Part shown: positions 22,372 to 32,576 of the stretch, piece after piece
Layout: the number at the start of each line of letters is the position of its first letter
Position numbering within the stretch: position 1 is the first letter of the stretch
Translations under genes and position numbers: made by a program
The notes under the pieces: model-generated
What the model was told of the DNA's origin: nothing
What the model saw: the letters and a program-made list of their open reading frames with translations, nothing else
Databases searched by the model: none
Assembly: GCA_000827325.1 (NCBI GenBank)
Contig: KN832871.1
Coordinates: 1,612,001 to 1,676,000, forward strand
Source of the DNA: Oidiodendron maius Zn
Taxonomy: Eukaryota; Ascomycota; Leotiomycetes; Myxotrichaceae
Reading direction: 5' to 3'
Length of the DNA: 64,000 bases

Positions 22372-22812
22372 ATGTCTGGCGCCGACGCCCCTGAAATCAT
22401 GGCCGCGTACGACGCGGTGCGCTCCGACAAGGACGACACCAATTGGCTTATCATCTCGTACGCGAGCGCGGTTGGCGACGCACTGAAGCTGACAGCCACC
22501 GGCACGGGGGGACTCGAGGAGCTGGCCACGAAGCTGGATGATTCGCAGGCGCAGTATGCATACGTGCGGGTCGAGTACGCCAACGACACGGAGAGCAAGC
22601 GGGTCAAGTTTGTGTTGGTGATCTGGATCGGGGAGGGCACCAAGGTCATGCGTAAGGCGAGGGTGAGCATTGAGAGCGGGGCGGTGAAGAAGGTGCTCGG
22701 GCACCACAGCATCCAAGTCGATGCGCGAGACAAGGGGGATCTAGACGAGAAGGACATTGTTATACGGCTGAGGAAGGCGGGCGGAGCCGACTACAATGGG
22801 GGAAGGGGTTGA
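22372..22812 (+). CDS. Coactosin (ADF-H domain actin-binding protein)
   Basis: Single exon, 146 residues, essentially one ADF/cofilin-homology domain. Coactosins bind F-actin along the side and counter capping, supporting actin dynamics at hyphal tips. Family features: ATG followed by DAPEIMAAYDAVRSDKDDTNW, a YAYVRVEYANDTESKRVKFVLV core strand pair, WIGEGTKVMRKARVSIE and the Lys-rich helix AVKKVLGHHSIQV. The length matches coactosin rather than cofilin or twinfilin, and the Lys pattern after WIG is coactosin-like. High GC3 usage relative to its neighbours suggests strong expression. Confidence 0.88.
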   Translation: MSGADAPEIMAAYDAVRSDKDDTNWLIISYASAVGDALKLTATGTGGLEELATKLDDSQAQYAYVRVEYANDTESKRVKFVLVIWIGEGTKVMRKARVSIESGAVKKVLGHHSIQVDARDKGDLDEKDIVIRLRKAGGADYNGGRG

Positions 22813-23743
22813 GTGCGCAAGAAAGTGGTTAAAGAGGGTCAATTAGACGGCATACGCAGGCGTTCGTTCAGACATAGTGAAGCGTGATCTTGGCAGTTGA
22901 ATATCCCTGAAAAAAGAAGACCCCAAGATGATTTGACGACCTACTCAATAAGCCCTCTTGTGCTCTGATCCCGAGATATGACATTAAAGACTAGTCCGGG
23001 CTAGGATATATGCAAGAAATGATAAGGCAAGTAGTTCACGAGTCACATGTCAAAATCCATGCATGCACCGCTGTATTTAAGCCCTCGATTTTGTAGTCTA
23101 CAGCTATATAGTCTCCCATACATCTCTGGAAGATCTAGAGTTGTGGGGGGGACATCGGGGAGGCGAGGTGTGGCATGGCATGGCGAGGCGAGGCGAGGCG
23201 AGTGAGGAATGAATAGGTGTTTAGGTTTAGGGAGCGAGTTGGAAGACGAGTGTCGAGAGTGGCGAGCAGCGTGGGAGGAACTGAGGACAAAGAGCAGGTC
23301 GTTATTCGTGACTTTATGAGAATTATCTTGGTCATAGCCGCATGAAGACGAGATGAGGACGGTTCTCGTACGTTCGGGGGGAGGTCGGTGGGCGGAGGGG
23401 GTCGAGACATTGTGTCGGTATCTCGAGTTGTCGAATGCCAAAGGCGAATATTCGTGCTGAGGATGACAATTGAAGGGATACCCGTGCACCATGCAAGGAT
23501 GACCATGAATTCGTGAAGTCCGTATTGTTAACGCAAGGAGAGCAAAATCAAACCAAAGATGGTGTCAAAAAGTGCTTTTGGAGAAACGATAAAATATAGG
23601 TCGATTAAAAGAGGGAGGCGTCAGAGGCGGCCAGAACCATCACAGCAGCATTAGCCTCGCGGCAAGTCATATCTGGCTGGAAGACCCTAGACAAAGCTTG
23701 CCAGCACGAAAGGAAAACTTCACGTTCTCAATTAGGAGCGTGT
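22813..23743. other. Intergenic, convergent 3' flanks with GGCGA repeat
   Basis: 931 bp between convergent genes. Four tandem GGCGA units lie at 23182-23201, preceded by GGCAT units. A 149-codon minus-strand frame here lacks family features and sits on this repeat, so I do not call it a gene. Confidence 0.45.
23182..23201. repeat. GGCGA x4 microsatellite
   Basis: Four perfect 5-bp units in a 3' flanking region. Probably length-polymorphic. Confidence 0.7.
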
Positions 23744-24952
23744 CTAGTCCTGGAGGCCACCTTGGCTCCGTCGCATCTTCTCAGCCTCGAGGTTCTCATA
23801 TAGGAGGTACAACGCGGTCTCGTTGGCCTTGGCGCTGCCCATGATAGTGAACATGCGCTCGCCGGTGTCATCGTGTGGAGCTGGAATTTCATTAGTCTCC
23901 GCATCTAGAGCGTCTAATACAAGGCTGAGTCGGGAATACCTTTGGCAATAGAGATGCGCGCTCCAGATGTCTTGCGAATCTCACTGATCTTACTACCAGC
24001 CCTACCAATGATACATCCCACCATGTCTGACGGGATGCTGATGTTCTGGGTCTGCAGTTCTTCTCCGTTCTCATCGTGAGTTGGGGGACCACGCAGAGCC
24101 GCATCAGAATCAGATCGACGATTGTAAGTGCGGGGGGTCTCGCTGAAGTCAGCCCCATTTCCGGTGCGCGGGACTCGGGCGTTGTAGTCACCACGCCCAT
24201 TGCCTCCCATGCCCTGGCCTAGGCCACCTGGACTGGCGGGTTGGGTTCGGACCACCGGGTTGTAGAGAACAGTGCCAGTTCCCCGCTGCCAGTCGTCGAT
24301 GAGGCATTTGCAGATCTCCCAGACGGCTTTCTGGATGCCCTCGGGTCCGCCTTGGACTTCTACAATGCGCTCCGTTGATTGTGGTAACATCTCCTTTTGC
24401 GCGACCATCCGCACGCCGGACGCATCTTGAATATGCTTGATCTTCAAGCCCTGTCGGCCGATTATTGTTCCCATCTGGTTGTGAGAAATCAAGAGCTTAA
24501 TAGCTAGGGTGAATTAGCCAGATCATCATGCATCATCTTGTGAGTGACTTACAGTGACTGCCATTATTTGCAACCACGCCGCCCATTCCCATCTGAGGCG
24601 CGCCTTCGAGGAGAGCCTTGGCAACAATGGCATAGGCCTTCGAGATAGCCTCACATCCACCAGAGATGGTTAGAACGCGGTCGTGCACGCCCTGCACAAC
24701 TTTGCTGACGCCCGCCTTCACTCCCGTCTCATCACGAAGATCTGCGACATTCTTGCCTCCTTTGCCAATGATTACGCCGGCCTCCTTGGAGGAGACAATG
24801 GCGCGCAGCGTGAGCTGCGACTCGGCATACTCTTCGTCGGTCTTGGGGAGGGCTTCGCCGTCGGGACCCAGGCGCTCCTCGCCAATGATCATGTTTCCCA
24901 TGGCATCGGCCAGCTCCTCACCATCATGGTGGTTGTCCTGCGGGGCCGACAT
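23744..24952 (-). CDS. Three-KH-domain RNA-binding protein (PBP2/Rnc1/hnRNP-K type)
   Basis: Exons 24952-24553, 24503-23940 and 23880-23744 splice in phase (introns 49 and 59 nt) to 366 residues. Three KH domains are seen with their GxxG loops: KH1 ~res 45-110 (GVIIGKGGKNVADLR), KH2 ~135-200 (GTIIGRQGLKIKHIQ), KH3 ~285-350 (GCIIGRAGSKISEIR), the last split by intron 2. A Gly/Arg-rich linker joins KH2 and KH3. The architecture matches yeast Pbp2 and fission-yeast Rnc1, poly(C)-binding factors that set mRNA stability, Rnc1 acting on the MAPK phosphatase Pmp1 mRNA. A specific role here is inference. The gene has a long polypyrimidine leader on its own strand. Confidence 0.87.
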
Positions 24953-25249
24953 ATTTGCGGCAGGGATTTCTGTCGCACAGACTCGGAATGTAGCGCGGAA
25001 GGGAAAGGGAAGAAAATCTTCACGTAAGGCGAAGAGAGGTCGGGACTCGAGGCGATTTAGAAGGTCTGTCGCGTGGGAAGAGCGTGTCAGTGGAGGTCTT
25101 GTGGGTTGGGGAGGGGGGTGAAGCAAGATACGGACAGAGCAAAAATGAGATATGCAGCACACGCCACCTGCAGGAAGAGGAGCAAACAAAGACCGAGACC
25201 GGTGACGTACCTTGTGGGAGAGTAGCTTGAGATGCGCACAAGAGTTTTG

Positions 25250-25560
25250 CGAGCGCGTGCCGCAAGAGGGTAATAGGAGGAGAGAGGACGCAGGCGGAGA
25301 GGAAACAGAGGGCGGCGGCGGAGGGCGGGAAGGTGGGACGGAGGTGGAGGAGAGGGGGAGGGGGGGTGGTGGAGGAGAGGAAGAGAGGGCGACGAAAGAA
25401 GAGGTAAGATGTGGCGGCGGTAGGAGGATAGGAAGATGGGAGGGATTGAGGGGTTGAGAGGAGTGGGAGGAAGAAAAAGAGGGACAGGACGGAGAGGAGA
25501 AGGAGACGGAGGAGGAGGAGGAGGAGGAGGAGAGTTGAGGTTGGGGCTTGTAGAGGTAGA
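25250..25560. repeat. Polypurine/polypyrimidine tract (GA-rich)
   Basis: About 310 bp in which the plus strand is mostly G and A, with GGAGGA and GAGGGGG-type runs. On the minus strand it is CT-rich, as in many fungal promoters and 5' leaders. It could form triplex or G-quadruplex structures. Confidence 0.7.
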
Positions 25561-26510
25561 GGAAGTAGTTTTGGTGGTTGGAGGGGGTTCTAGAGAAAAG
25601 AGAGAAGTTCGAAGGTTCAGTTCAGAGTCTCTCTGGGGGCCGGATAAAAAAGTCTTTGGCTGGTTGCCGCTAGAAGGCTAGAAGGAATCACTGGGTCGCC
25701 TACTGACTACCGCTGAGAAAAATCGCGGGGTCGAAGCACACTGACTGGCCACCACCACCAGAAAAAATAATTCCACAACCACCCCCACCTCCAATCATTC
25801 GTTGCGCATCCCTAGAATTAAATCACCTTCACTCAATAAACCCATGGACTTTATTAATAGGATCAATAATCCTCCTTTCTCAATCAACCCGAATTGCGGG
25901 CCTGTAAAATCGATGTCTCTTGACCGAGAAAATCGGTACGTTGGCCTTTGCGAATCAGACGGGCATCTAGGACTTTGTACTATCAACACCTGCAGTTCGC
26001 TGCGATGACTGGCTCCCACCCTCCCAATCACCGTCCCGCCCACTAGAGTTCTCGTACGGCGCGCGGTGCGAAGCAGGAGGAGCTGGGTCACGGGTCTCGC
26101 GGGTCCATGGATGAGGGAATTGATTGCCTGGTCGCCGCCGGGCCGTGATTCTAGGGCCCGATGGATAATGAGGGACAGTGGGAAGACAGACCCTTTGCGG
26201 TGCCGACCCATCCATGTCTGGAGGCTTATTTTTCTTTTCTTTTACAGAGACGGGCGATACGAAGGTACCTTTCCTGCCGAGTTGACAAGATGAACGCGAG
26301 GCCGATGTACTGGTACGGTATGTGCGCGCTTCCATGCCCAGCCCCCCGCGTGCATACGCGAAAAACGCCCAAGGGTCCCGAGACTCTGTGTGCGGAAGCC
26401 CGTGGGCACCGTGCGGAAGTGCTTAACCTCGTCGCAGGAAGCGCATGGGAGGGGAGAGTATGCCGTCCGCCCCCGTACAGGCCCCCTCCCTGCCTTGCTG
26501 AGCCGGTCTT

Positions 26511-26538
26511 CCCTCAACCCTCAACCCTCAACCCTCAA
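26511..26538. repeat. CCCTCAA x4 minisatellite
   Basis: Four perfect 7-bp units. It resembles no telomeric repeat of filamentous fungi (TTAGGG/CCCTAA) exactly; each unit differs from CCCTAA by one inserted C. Confidence 0.8.
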
Positions 26539-26673
26539 CGGCGGCCATTCGCGGATGCGCCTGCCCTGCCACCGTCCTCCCACGCATATCGATGCACGAC
26601 GCGAGCGGCGGGCACCTTGAGCAACCGCATCAAACACCAATCGGCCACCTCCCTCAGCATCATGGCCCGCGCT

Positions 26674-29204
26674 TCATTCTTGATCACCAATACTCTTCAT
26701 AGGTTCTAGGCTGAACCCCTCTCCCTTTTCACTCTTGACTGATGTCCCGGCAACTGTCATCCTGCTCCTCTCCTCCCCGTCCTCTCCGAAGAGGAAGGCC
26801 GTTTTGTCTCGCCCCGTCCCTGAAGCCGGCCGCCTCCCAGACTTGAGGAAAGGCGATGCGGCCTTGGGGGATGGTGATTTCGGGCTTGATGCCATGGTAG
26901 AATCTGGTTCCAGCATCCAGCTAAAGTTGGATTGAGCTATGCTTGCTCGTGTGGGTAGAGGAGCAGCGGGACTCATCGTAGGACCAACGTCCGGTTGCTC
27001 AAGATCAGTCTTCTTCAAGGTTGGGTCATGAGCCGCATCAGCTGGGCTTTTGACCGCAGGACTCCCTCCTCGTGAAGGCGACACTGTTGTGGGAGTGCCG
27101 GATTGAGATGGTCCTCGCGGCGTCCCTAGTTTCGATCCAGGACTGGTGAGTGGGGGGGCCTTCGAGCCTTTGATATGGATCGAGGTTTGGAGGGAAGCAC
27201 TTGGGCCTGATCCAGCGGCGGGGGAAGATCTTTCAGACGCGACGTGATTGGGAATTGGAGGCAAAGACATGGTTGAGTCCTCCAAGTAGACCTTGATAAA
27301 GCCGACCTTCGCAACTGCGACATCCATAGCTTTAATATAATCGTCCTTGTCGCAATCCTTAGCAAGAGAAGCGTCTCTGAGCTCTGCCGTTGCCTCGTCC
27401 AGCATATGTGCTAGTTGTTTATTTCTGCTCTTCATATCAGCTTCCAATTTGTTCGAAGACGGGACAGCCCGCCCTTCATCAAGTGACCATCGCGTCAGGT
27501 CCGAAGCTCTTCTTGTTTTAGAGTTGGCTCGAGATACTGCCTGAAGCCCTTGCATGTTCTTCTTAACATCTGCAACAGCATCTCGGACTGCCTGATTGAA
27601 TCCCAGCCTCTCTCCTCTGTCAAAAACGCCTTTGGCCGCGCCCTGGAGTAATGCTTCTACCCCACCCTGCTGTTTGAGGAATCTTGTCGGCGATTGGAGT
27701 CGGGACCTGGTTGTCAATAGACTCGGCTTCGAGTCGACTCCGTCCCCAATGAATGCCATTGGGGGCAAACCTGGCGTCTGCACCACAGGAGCCTTCCCGC
27801 TGTACTTGCTGATAATTTTTGCCCCTCCTTCAGCGCTAAAGTTATCACGGAGATATATGGCATCATCCACAAAGCTTTGAGGTCCATGTGGTGGAGTGAG
27901 GGTAGGATACTTCAAAAGCAATGTCAAAGCAAAGGAATAGTTTGCTTTTATCACTATTTATGCGGTCAGCTGGAGGAATTCGTTCTCTGTAAGCCAACTT
28001 ACACTGCCATCTTATCCGTAATAGCATCGCGACACAGACCATGTCCACAAGGTCTAGTTGAGGATCTTCAGCTAGCAGGATATCCCACATTGCTAGTACG
28101 TCATTGAATGGAAATTCTCTTCCGAAAAGAAGCCTAATCCAGCGGCTGTAATCCCAATCAGCAGACTCTACAATAGCTTAGAATCGGGAAGCTTACATCA
28201 AGAATATTTGAGGCAGTACTTCGATATCTGTAAGGTGTTTTGCTAGATCAGGATCCACTCGTGCAAGGTAGACACCATGTATCCGTTCACTTCTCTCTAC
28301 AATGGGCGAAGTTACTTGCTGCGGTGTTGCAGAGCCCATTAGAGGAGTGCTTGATCTCACTTCGGGCTCTCCAAGATCGTAAAATGACTTGGCGGTTCTC
28401 ATGACCAGAGATAGGAGCGTGAATGTGTCGTGCTCAACATAGGTAGAGTCCAAGGTTTGCTTGAGTAACGTGTCTGGTTCTAACCCTGGACTTTGATCAC
28501 TGCTTTGCACACTGTCAAGTGAATCTTGCACGACTACCCATAGAATGGGAGCCAAGAGCTCGTGCATGCCTTGCCGGTAGCCTACATCCTGATTGATCTT
28601 ACAGAAGACAAACAGGATGTCTAGCATCATCCGCTGTGTGTGAGTCTGGCGGAAATATGGTTCGTCAGGCATACATCTTTCAATATCCTGGAAGATTTCT
28701 GCTCTGATTTCCTCGTCTTGACGAAGGGTATTCCATGGTGACTGATGCGGTTTAGTATGGCGGCATGCAGCACATTGAAGAAATGATAAACCACTCACAT
28801 CCCGGTCGTTATCTAGAGGATCCAATGCAGATGCTAATTCCTCAGGCTTCTCGATATACCTCAGGAAGTGCTCTCTGAGCGAGGTATATGCACTTCTCGA
28901 GTCCGCCAAAGCCCGTGACCATTCCGTGATCTCGGCGCCTTGGAAGAAGAGAGATATCTAACTCGCGTTAACCAGCTGATGCAATCTTTGAGACATACCG
29001 TACTTGCCTTCCAACACACAGAACGGAGCCCAGCCTGGCATGGATTCTCTTCACCGTCAGACCGTACGGCTTTCTTGAAATCCCCCAGACTGGCCGCATG
29101 CTTCATCGTTATCTGCCATCGTGTTCTACCCGAGCGAATTAGTAAACAGGTCCAGTAACGCACGAAACATTGGACAAGAACCTTGACTCCTTCAACGACC
29201 GCAT
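26674..29204 (-). CDS. TBC-domain Rab GTPase-activating protein, TBC1D5-like
   Basis: RabGAP likely acting on endosomal Rab7-type GTPases; TBC1D5 works with retromer. Six exons splice in phase: 29204-29182, 29125-28999, 28957-28799, 28741-28197, 28145-28003, 27953-26674, giving 758 residues. Both catalytic fingers are present: IxxDxxR as I119-D122-R125 and YxQ as Y158-Q160 (GYRQGMHEL). The TBC fold spans about residues 35-385, with LPQIFLIRWIRLLFGREFPF rebuilt across intron 4 and RWQLIKANYSFALTLLLKYP across intron 5. The C-terminal ~300 residues are Ser/Pro-rich and disordered. The first exon is only 23 nt (MRSLKES-R) and its donor is the unusual GTTCTT; it was chosen because the spliced N-terminus MRSLKESRTRWQ fits fungal homologues I remember. 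Exon 1 is the least certain. Confidence 0.82.
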
Positions 29205-29749
29205 CGCTGAGTTGCCTCGCCGACGTGCTCGGCGACCTGCAAGTTGCAGTTTGTCGCTCCTTAACGCCAGTTGTTGATGATCCAAGTTGCCGTTCTGCGT
29301 CCAGCAGAGTCTCGCCCGGTGCCAAAACAAGGTTGTCCTAGCGGACAGGGACTTGATGGATCAATTAAATCTGAGTGCTTTGATTCGTTCAGTCGATCCA
29401 TATACTGTACTTTGCTCAGGTACAGTACCAAAGCCTAGCGAATTCACAGCCTAAGGGTCCAGTGGCTCAGCCTTGCCTCATGACATAATCCTCGTAACTT
29501 ACAATCCACGGCATTCACCCTCACACTTTATTTCCTATTCCTCACTCATCGCGCATAACTCCCCGGGGACCTTCGCCTTCCAATTCGGCGAGCGAGAACG
29601 GGGAAGAGATCCAAGTTCAAGGCTACGGCTTGGAGCGAAGTTATGAATCACTAGACTTCCTGATAGCAAGGACCACCAACGACCATCTTGACGTCGTGCC
29701 GTGAATTTACGCTTGCTCTTCGAACGGGAGCTGTCGATTGACTTCGAAA
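29205..29749. promoter_or_regulatory. Divergent promoter RabGAP / FGEF-motif protein
   Basis: 545 bp between outward starts. It contains the inverted pair TACTGTAC (29403-29410) and GTACAGTA (29420-29427) separated by 9 bp, the second being part of the 9-mer GTACAGTAC. Confidence 0.45.
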
Positions 29750-31477
29750 ATGTCTTCCGACCTTCTCGCTGAATTCGATAGCTTCTACAGGGCTCCACAA
29801 GATGCCAAATCGAACTTGACCCCTGCATCGAATGATCTCTATATTCTGGGTGGAAATACCAGCACGGGAAAGTCGGAAGGACAGTCAGGATTTCCACAAT
29901 GGCAGAGTGCTCAAAAGTCAAACAATGATATATGGGGTGGAATGAATAGCTTTCAGCCGGCCTCAAATCCCCAGCCCAGCGCCGCAACTCAGAGTGATAT
30001 TTGGGGATCACTGGGAAGTCTCCAACAGCAGAAGCAACCGCCTCCGGCGGGCAGAAATTCAGGGTTTGGAAATGCCGAATTTACAATGAACAATCAGAGA
30101 CGAAATATCTCCCAGAGCAACTCCGGAGCTATGCAACGGCCCTCGTTTGATATGCTGTCTAGTAACATTGCACCGGTTTCTCAGTCCACCCTGCCCAATA
30201 CTTCGAGCGCGACACGTTTACAGCTTTCTCAGCCATCCACCACAAAAAACAGTTCATTTGGAGATATATTATTTGACGCTACTGAGGAGCAAGCCCCAGA
30301 AGTGGATGATGATGACGAGTTTGGAGAGTTCGAAACTGTGACATCTGAGCCACTTCAGACAGGTCCCCCAATCCAATCCTACGGCATGTTCGAGACTGCA
30401 CCTATTCAGTCAGGGACAAGTGTGAATCAGAAAGACATGTCATTCTTACCAGCAAATTATGGTCATGGCATCATGTCATTTCCTCCAATGTCGAAGCCGG
30501 CATCCCTCCAGCAAAGCACCCCATTCGCAAATGCTGATCATGCAACAGGACGAGCACCTAAACCAATTCAGAATGAGAAGCCTAAGTCAGCAACCTCGGT
30601 CGCTGTGAGGCCAGATGTTGAAGTCAAAAACTCCATTCCAACTACTTCTCAAGCCTTATCTATCCAAGCAACTGAACAGGTAGATGACGAATGGGGCGAC
30701 TTTTCACCTGAGACTCCCGCTACAGCATCGGCAAAGGTATCCTTTGGTGTTAAGACAGATGCTTGGGCTTGGGATCCTATGGAGAAACCTACTGAGCCGG
30801 TCCGTACACTAGTTGATGCGGCTCCTCCAACAAACATACCTCCACCTTCAGTCTTTCTCTCAATGTTTCCGATACTCTTTGACCTTCCTCAAACGAAGCT
30901 ATTTACACCTGTTGCGGGACAAACATTCTCTCTAAAGAATCGAATATTGTCCGACCCTTCTACGATCGAATTCTTGCGCGCATACCTTCTAATAGCGACC
31001 GTTGCTGGGCGAATCCTTGCTGGCCGGAGACTCCGATGGAAACGCGATACCATCCTCGCACAATCGATGAGAATTGGCCCTGCCACTGCTGGCGGAAAGG
31101 GTGGTATGAAGCTGACTGGTGTTGATAAAGCCGAGATCACGCGAGAAGATCGAGAAGCTGCAGAGGTAGCACGCGTATGGAAAGATCAGGTTGGAAGATT
31201 ACGATCGGCCGTTGCGGTATCAAATTCTAGCACCCAGGACTCGTCTCGTCACCTAGCAATTCCCGATGTCAGCGAGAACATCCATGTTAAGATCCAGCAA
31301 GGAGCCGTGACCGCACCCAAGCCATGCCTTATTTGTGGACTTAAAAGAGAGGAGAGGGCTAACAAAGTCGATGTCGACGTCGAGGATAGTTTCGGGGAAT
31401 GGTGGGTTGACCATTGGGGCCATCGAACGTGCCGAAATTTCTGGCTTGAAAATGAATCTAAACTGAAGAGTCGATGA
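29750..31477 (+). CDS. Fungal protein with AP-1-ear-type FGEF/WGDF motifs and C-terminal Cys/His module
   Basis: Single exon, 575 residues. I do not recognise a characterised orthologue; similar fungal proteins are often labelled Ppk6-like, though no protein-kinase domain is visible. Residues ~1-370 are disordered with acidic phenylalanine motifs of the type that bind the AP-1/GGA ear: SSFGDILFD (~res 167), DDDDEFGEFE (~183) and DDEWGDFSP (~311), plus repeated DIWG motifs near residues 60-85. Residues ~365-480 are helical. The C-terminus has CLICGLKREE ... GEWWVDHWGHRTCRNFW, a C-x2-C plus H/C pattern that could bind zinc. A role as a clathrin/AP-1 accessory factor, like yeast Laa2 or aftiphilin, is inference from these motifs. 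ATG at 29750 is the first in frame. Confidence 0.75.
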   Translation: MSSDLLAEFDSFYRAPQDAKSNLTPASNDLYILGGNTSTGKSEGQSGFPQWQSAQKSNNDIWGGMNSFQPASNPQPSAATQSDIWGSLGSLQQQKQPPPAGRNSGFGNAEFTMNNQRRNISQSNSGAMQRPSFDMLSSNIAPVSQSTLPNTSSATRLQLSQPSTTKNSSFGDILFDATEEQAPEVDDDDEFGEFETVTSEPLQTGPPIQSYGMFETAPIQSGTSVNQKDMSFLPANYGHGIMSFPPMSKPASLQQSTPFANADHATGRAPKPIQNEKPKSATSVAVRPDVEVKNSIPTTSQALSIQATEQVDDEWGDFSPETPATASAKVSFGVKTDAWAWDPMEKPTEPVRTLVDAAPPTNIPPPSVFLSMFPILFDLPQTKLFTPVAGQTFSLKNRILSDPSTIEFLRAYLLIATVAGRILAGRRLRWKRDTILAQSMRIGPATAGGKGGMKLTGVDKAEITREDREAAEVARVWKDQVGRLRSAVAVSNSSTQDSSRHLAIPDVSENIHVKIQQGAVTAPKPCLICGLKREERANKVDVDVEDSFGEWWVDHWGHRTCRNFWLENESKLKSR

Positions 31478-32576
31478 TAGTCGGCTTTCAGCATTGCTTC
31501 TACATACCCTCCCTTTGAGGATCAGGCAGGTCTATATAATAGACGATCCCATGGCGCTTTTTCTATTCGGGGCATTCATATTTCGACCACAGCCAGTGCC
31601 TATTGAAAACTCCGAACTGCCTTCTAGATTGTCGCGATGAGAATATCGACCTGTGAATCCTGGATGACAGAATGAATAATACCAGCACGATGACTGTGCC
31701 CTATGATGTGCGAAGTATTAAAAGGTATTTTGTCCTTGGATATGAAGCGGTATTTCTAGTCTGCAATATGGGTTTGCTGCAGACACCAGGGATGTAATTC
31801 CCATTGCTTGAGCCGAGTATTCTTCTTCGTCAAGGAAAGCACGAGATGTTTGCACAGTCATGTGTTATTACGTCGAAAAATATTACAGTTGTCTTCACCT
31901 CTGCCGCATATTTTTCGAATCGGAATGCTTTGCGTCAGAAAAGGACGGAAATGCAGAGGTAACATGGTTCGAACGGTCACGGTATGGGACGACTGTCTTA
32001 GGTGCAAAGTGAACGAGGCTGGAGAAATCGGTGGGAATAGACCAGTAGTTTATTAGGTCTTACAGGCGATATGCAACCTGATGTAGATAGATCGGTGTAC
32101 GAAGATTTATTATATCGAGACCTTTAATTGGAAAGCCTAGTGTGCATATTTTTACATGTCCAATAGTGGAGACCTAGCAATACGTAGGACCCGTAGGGAC
32201 GTCTTGGATGCTACCCGAAACAGACTATGGTTGGGTACATACTTTACAGTACAAACCCTCGTGATCGTCCTTTAAAACGCCATTTCTGAATACAAATAGC
32301 GAGCCATTGGGATTGAGTATCTCTACACGGCTTCCCGGTGAGTTACCACAGCCTCGTACGTAAAGTGTTGGATGTGAGGCGCCTATGCAGTGAGTCGGGC
32401 TGTTGGTAACACGGTTTGCACAGGGTCCTGACCGTGTAGAGATAGATGTACTGTACGTTCCGCCCGACCCCACCTTCTGGGAGCCTCGAGTCCTCTTCAA
32501 CCTCCAACCTTTCCCAAGAGACGATCGGAAGAGCTGGAATTCGACATTCTGGCATCGTGACATATCTCTATCTACT
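31478..32576. other. Intergenic, no gene seen
   Basis: 1.1 kb between two plus-strand genes. It holds 3' flank and the prolidase promoter; TACAGTAC at 32245-32252 and GTACTGTAC at 32448-32456 occur, the second about 120 bp before the start codon. An 82-codon frame at 31808 has no features and is not called. Confidence 0.45.

Larger units (their letters stand above)
24953..26673. other. 1.7 kb intergenic with long polypurine tract
   Basis: Upstream region of the KH gene, which is minus-strand, so the purine-rich plus strand (about 25250-25560, including nine GAG/GGA triplets near 25508-25532) is a polypyrimidine leader in the transcript. 25740-26670 shows no gene; a CCCTCAA x4 repeat lies at 26511-26538. 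Several open frames of 70-180 codons lack any recognisable feature. Confidence 0.5.

Noticed and set aside
23043-23492. 149-codon minus-strand open frame starting with ATG
   Set aside because: Runs over the GGCGA repeat, low-complexity His/Ser/Pro content, no domain; treated as a chance frame in a 3' flank.
31600-31760. Possible C/D-box snoRNA because of repeated GATGA-like words
   Set aside because: No well-placed C and D boxes with a terminal stem could be found by eye.
31808-32056. 82-codon plus-strand frame
   Set aside because: No homology features, no splice partners and weak composition.
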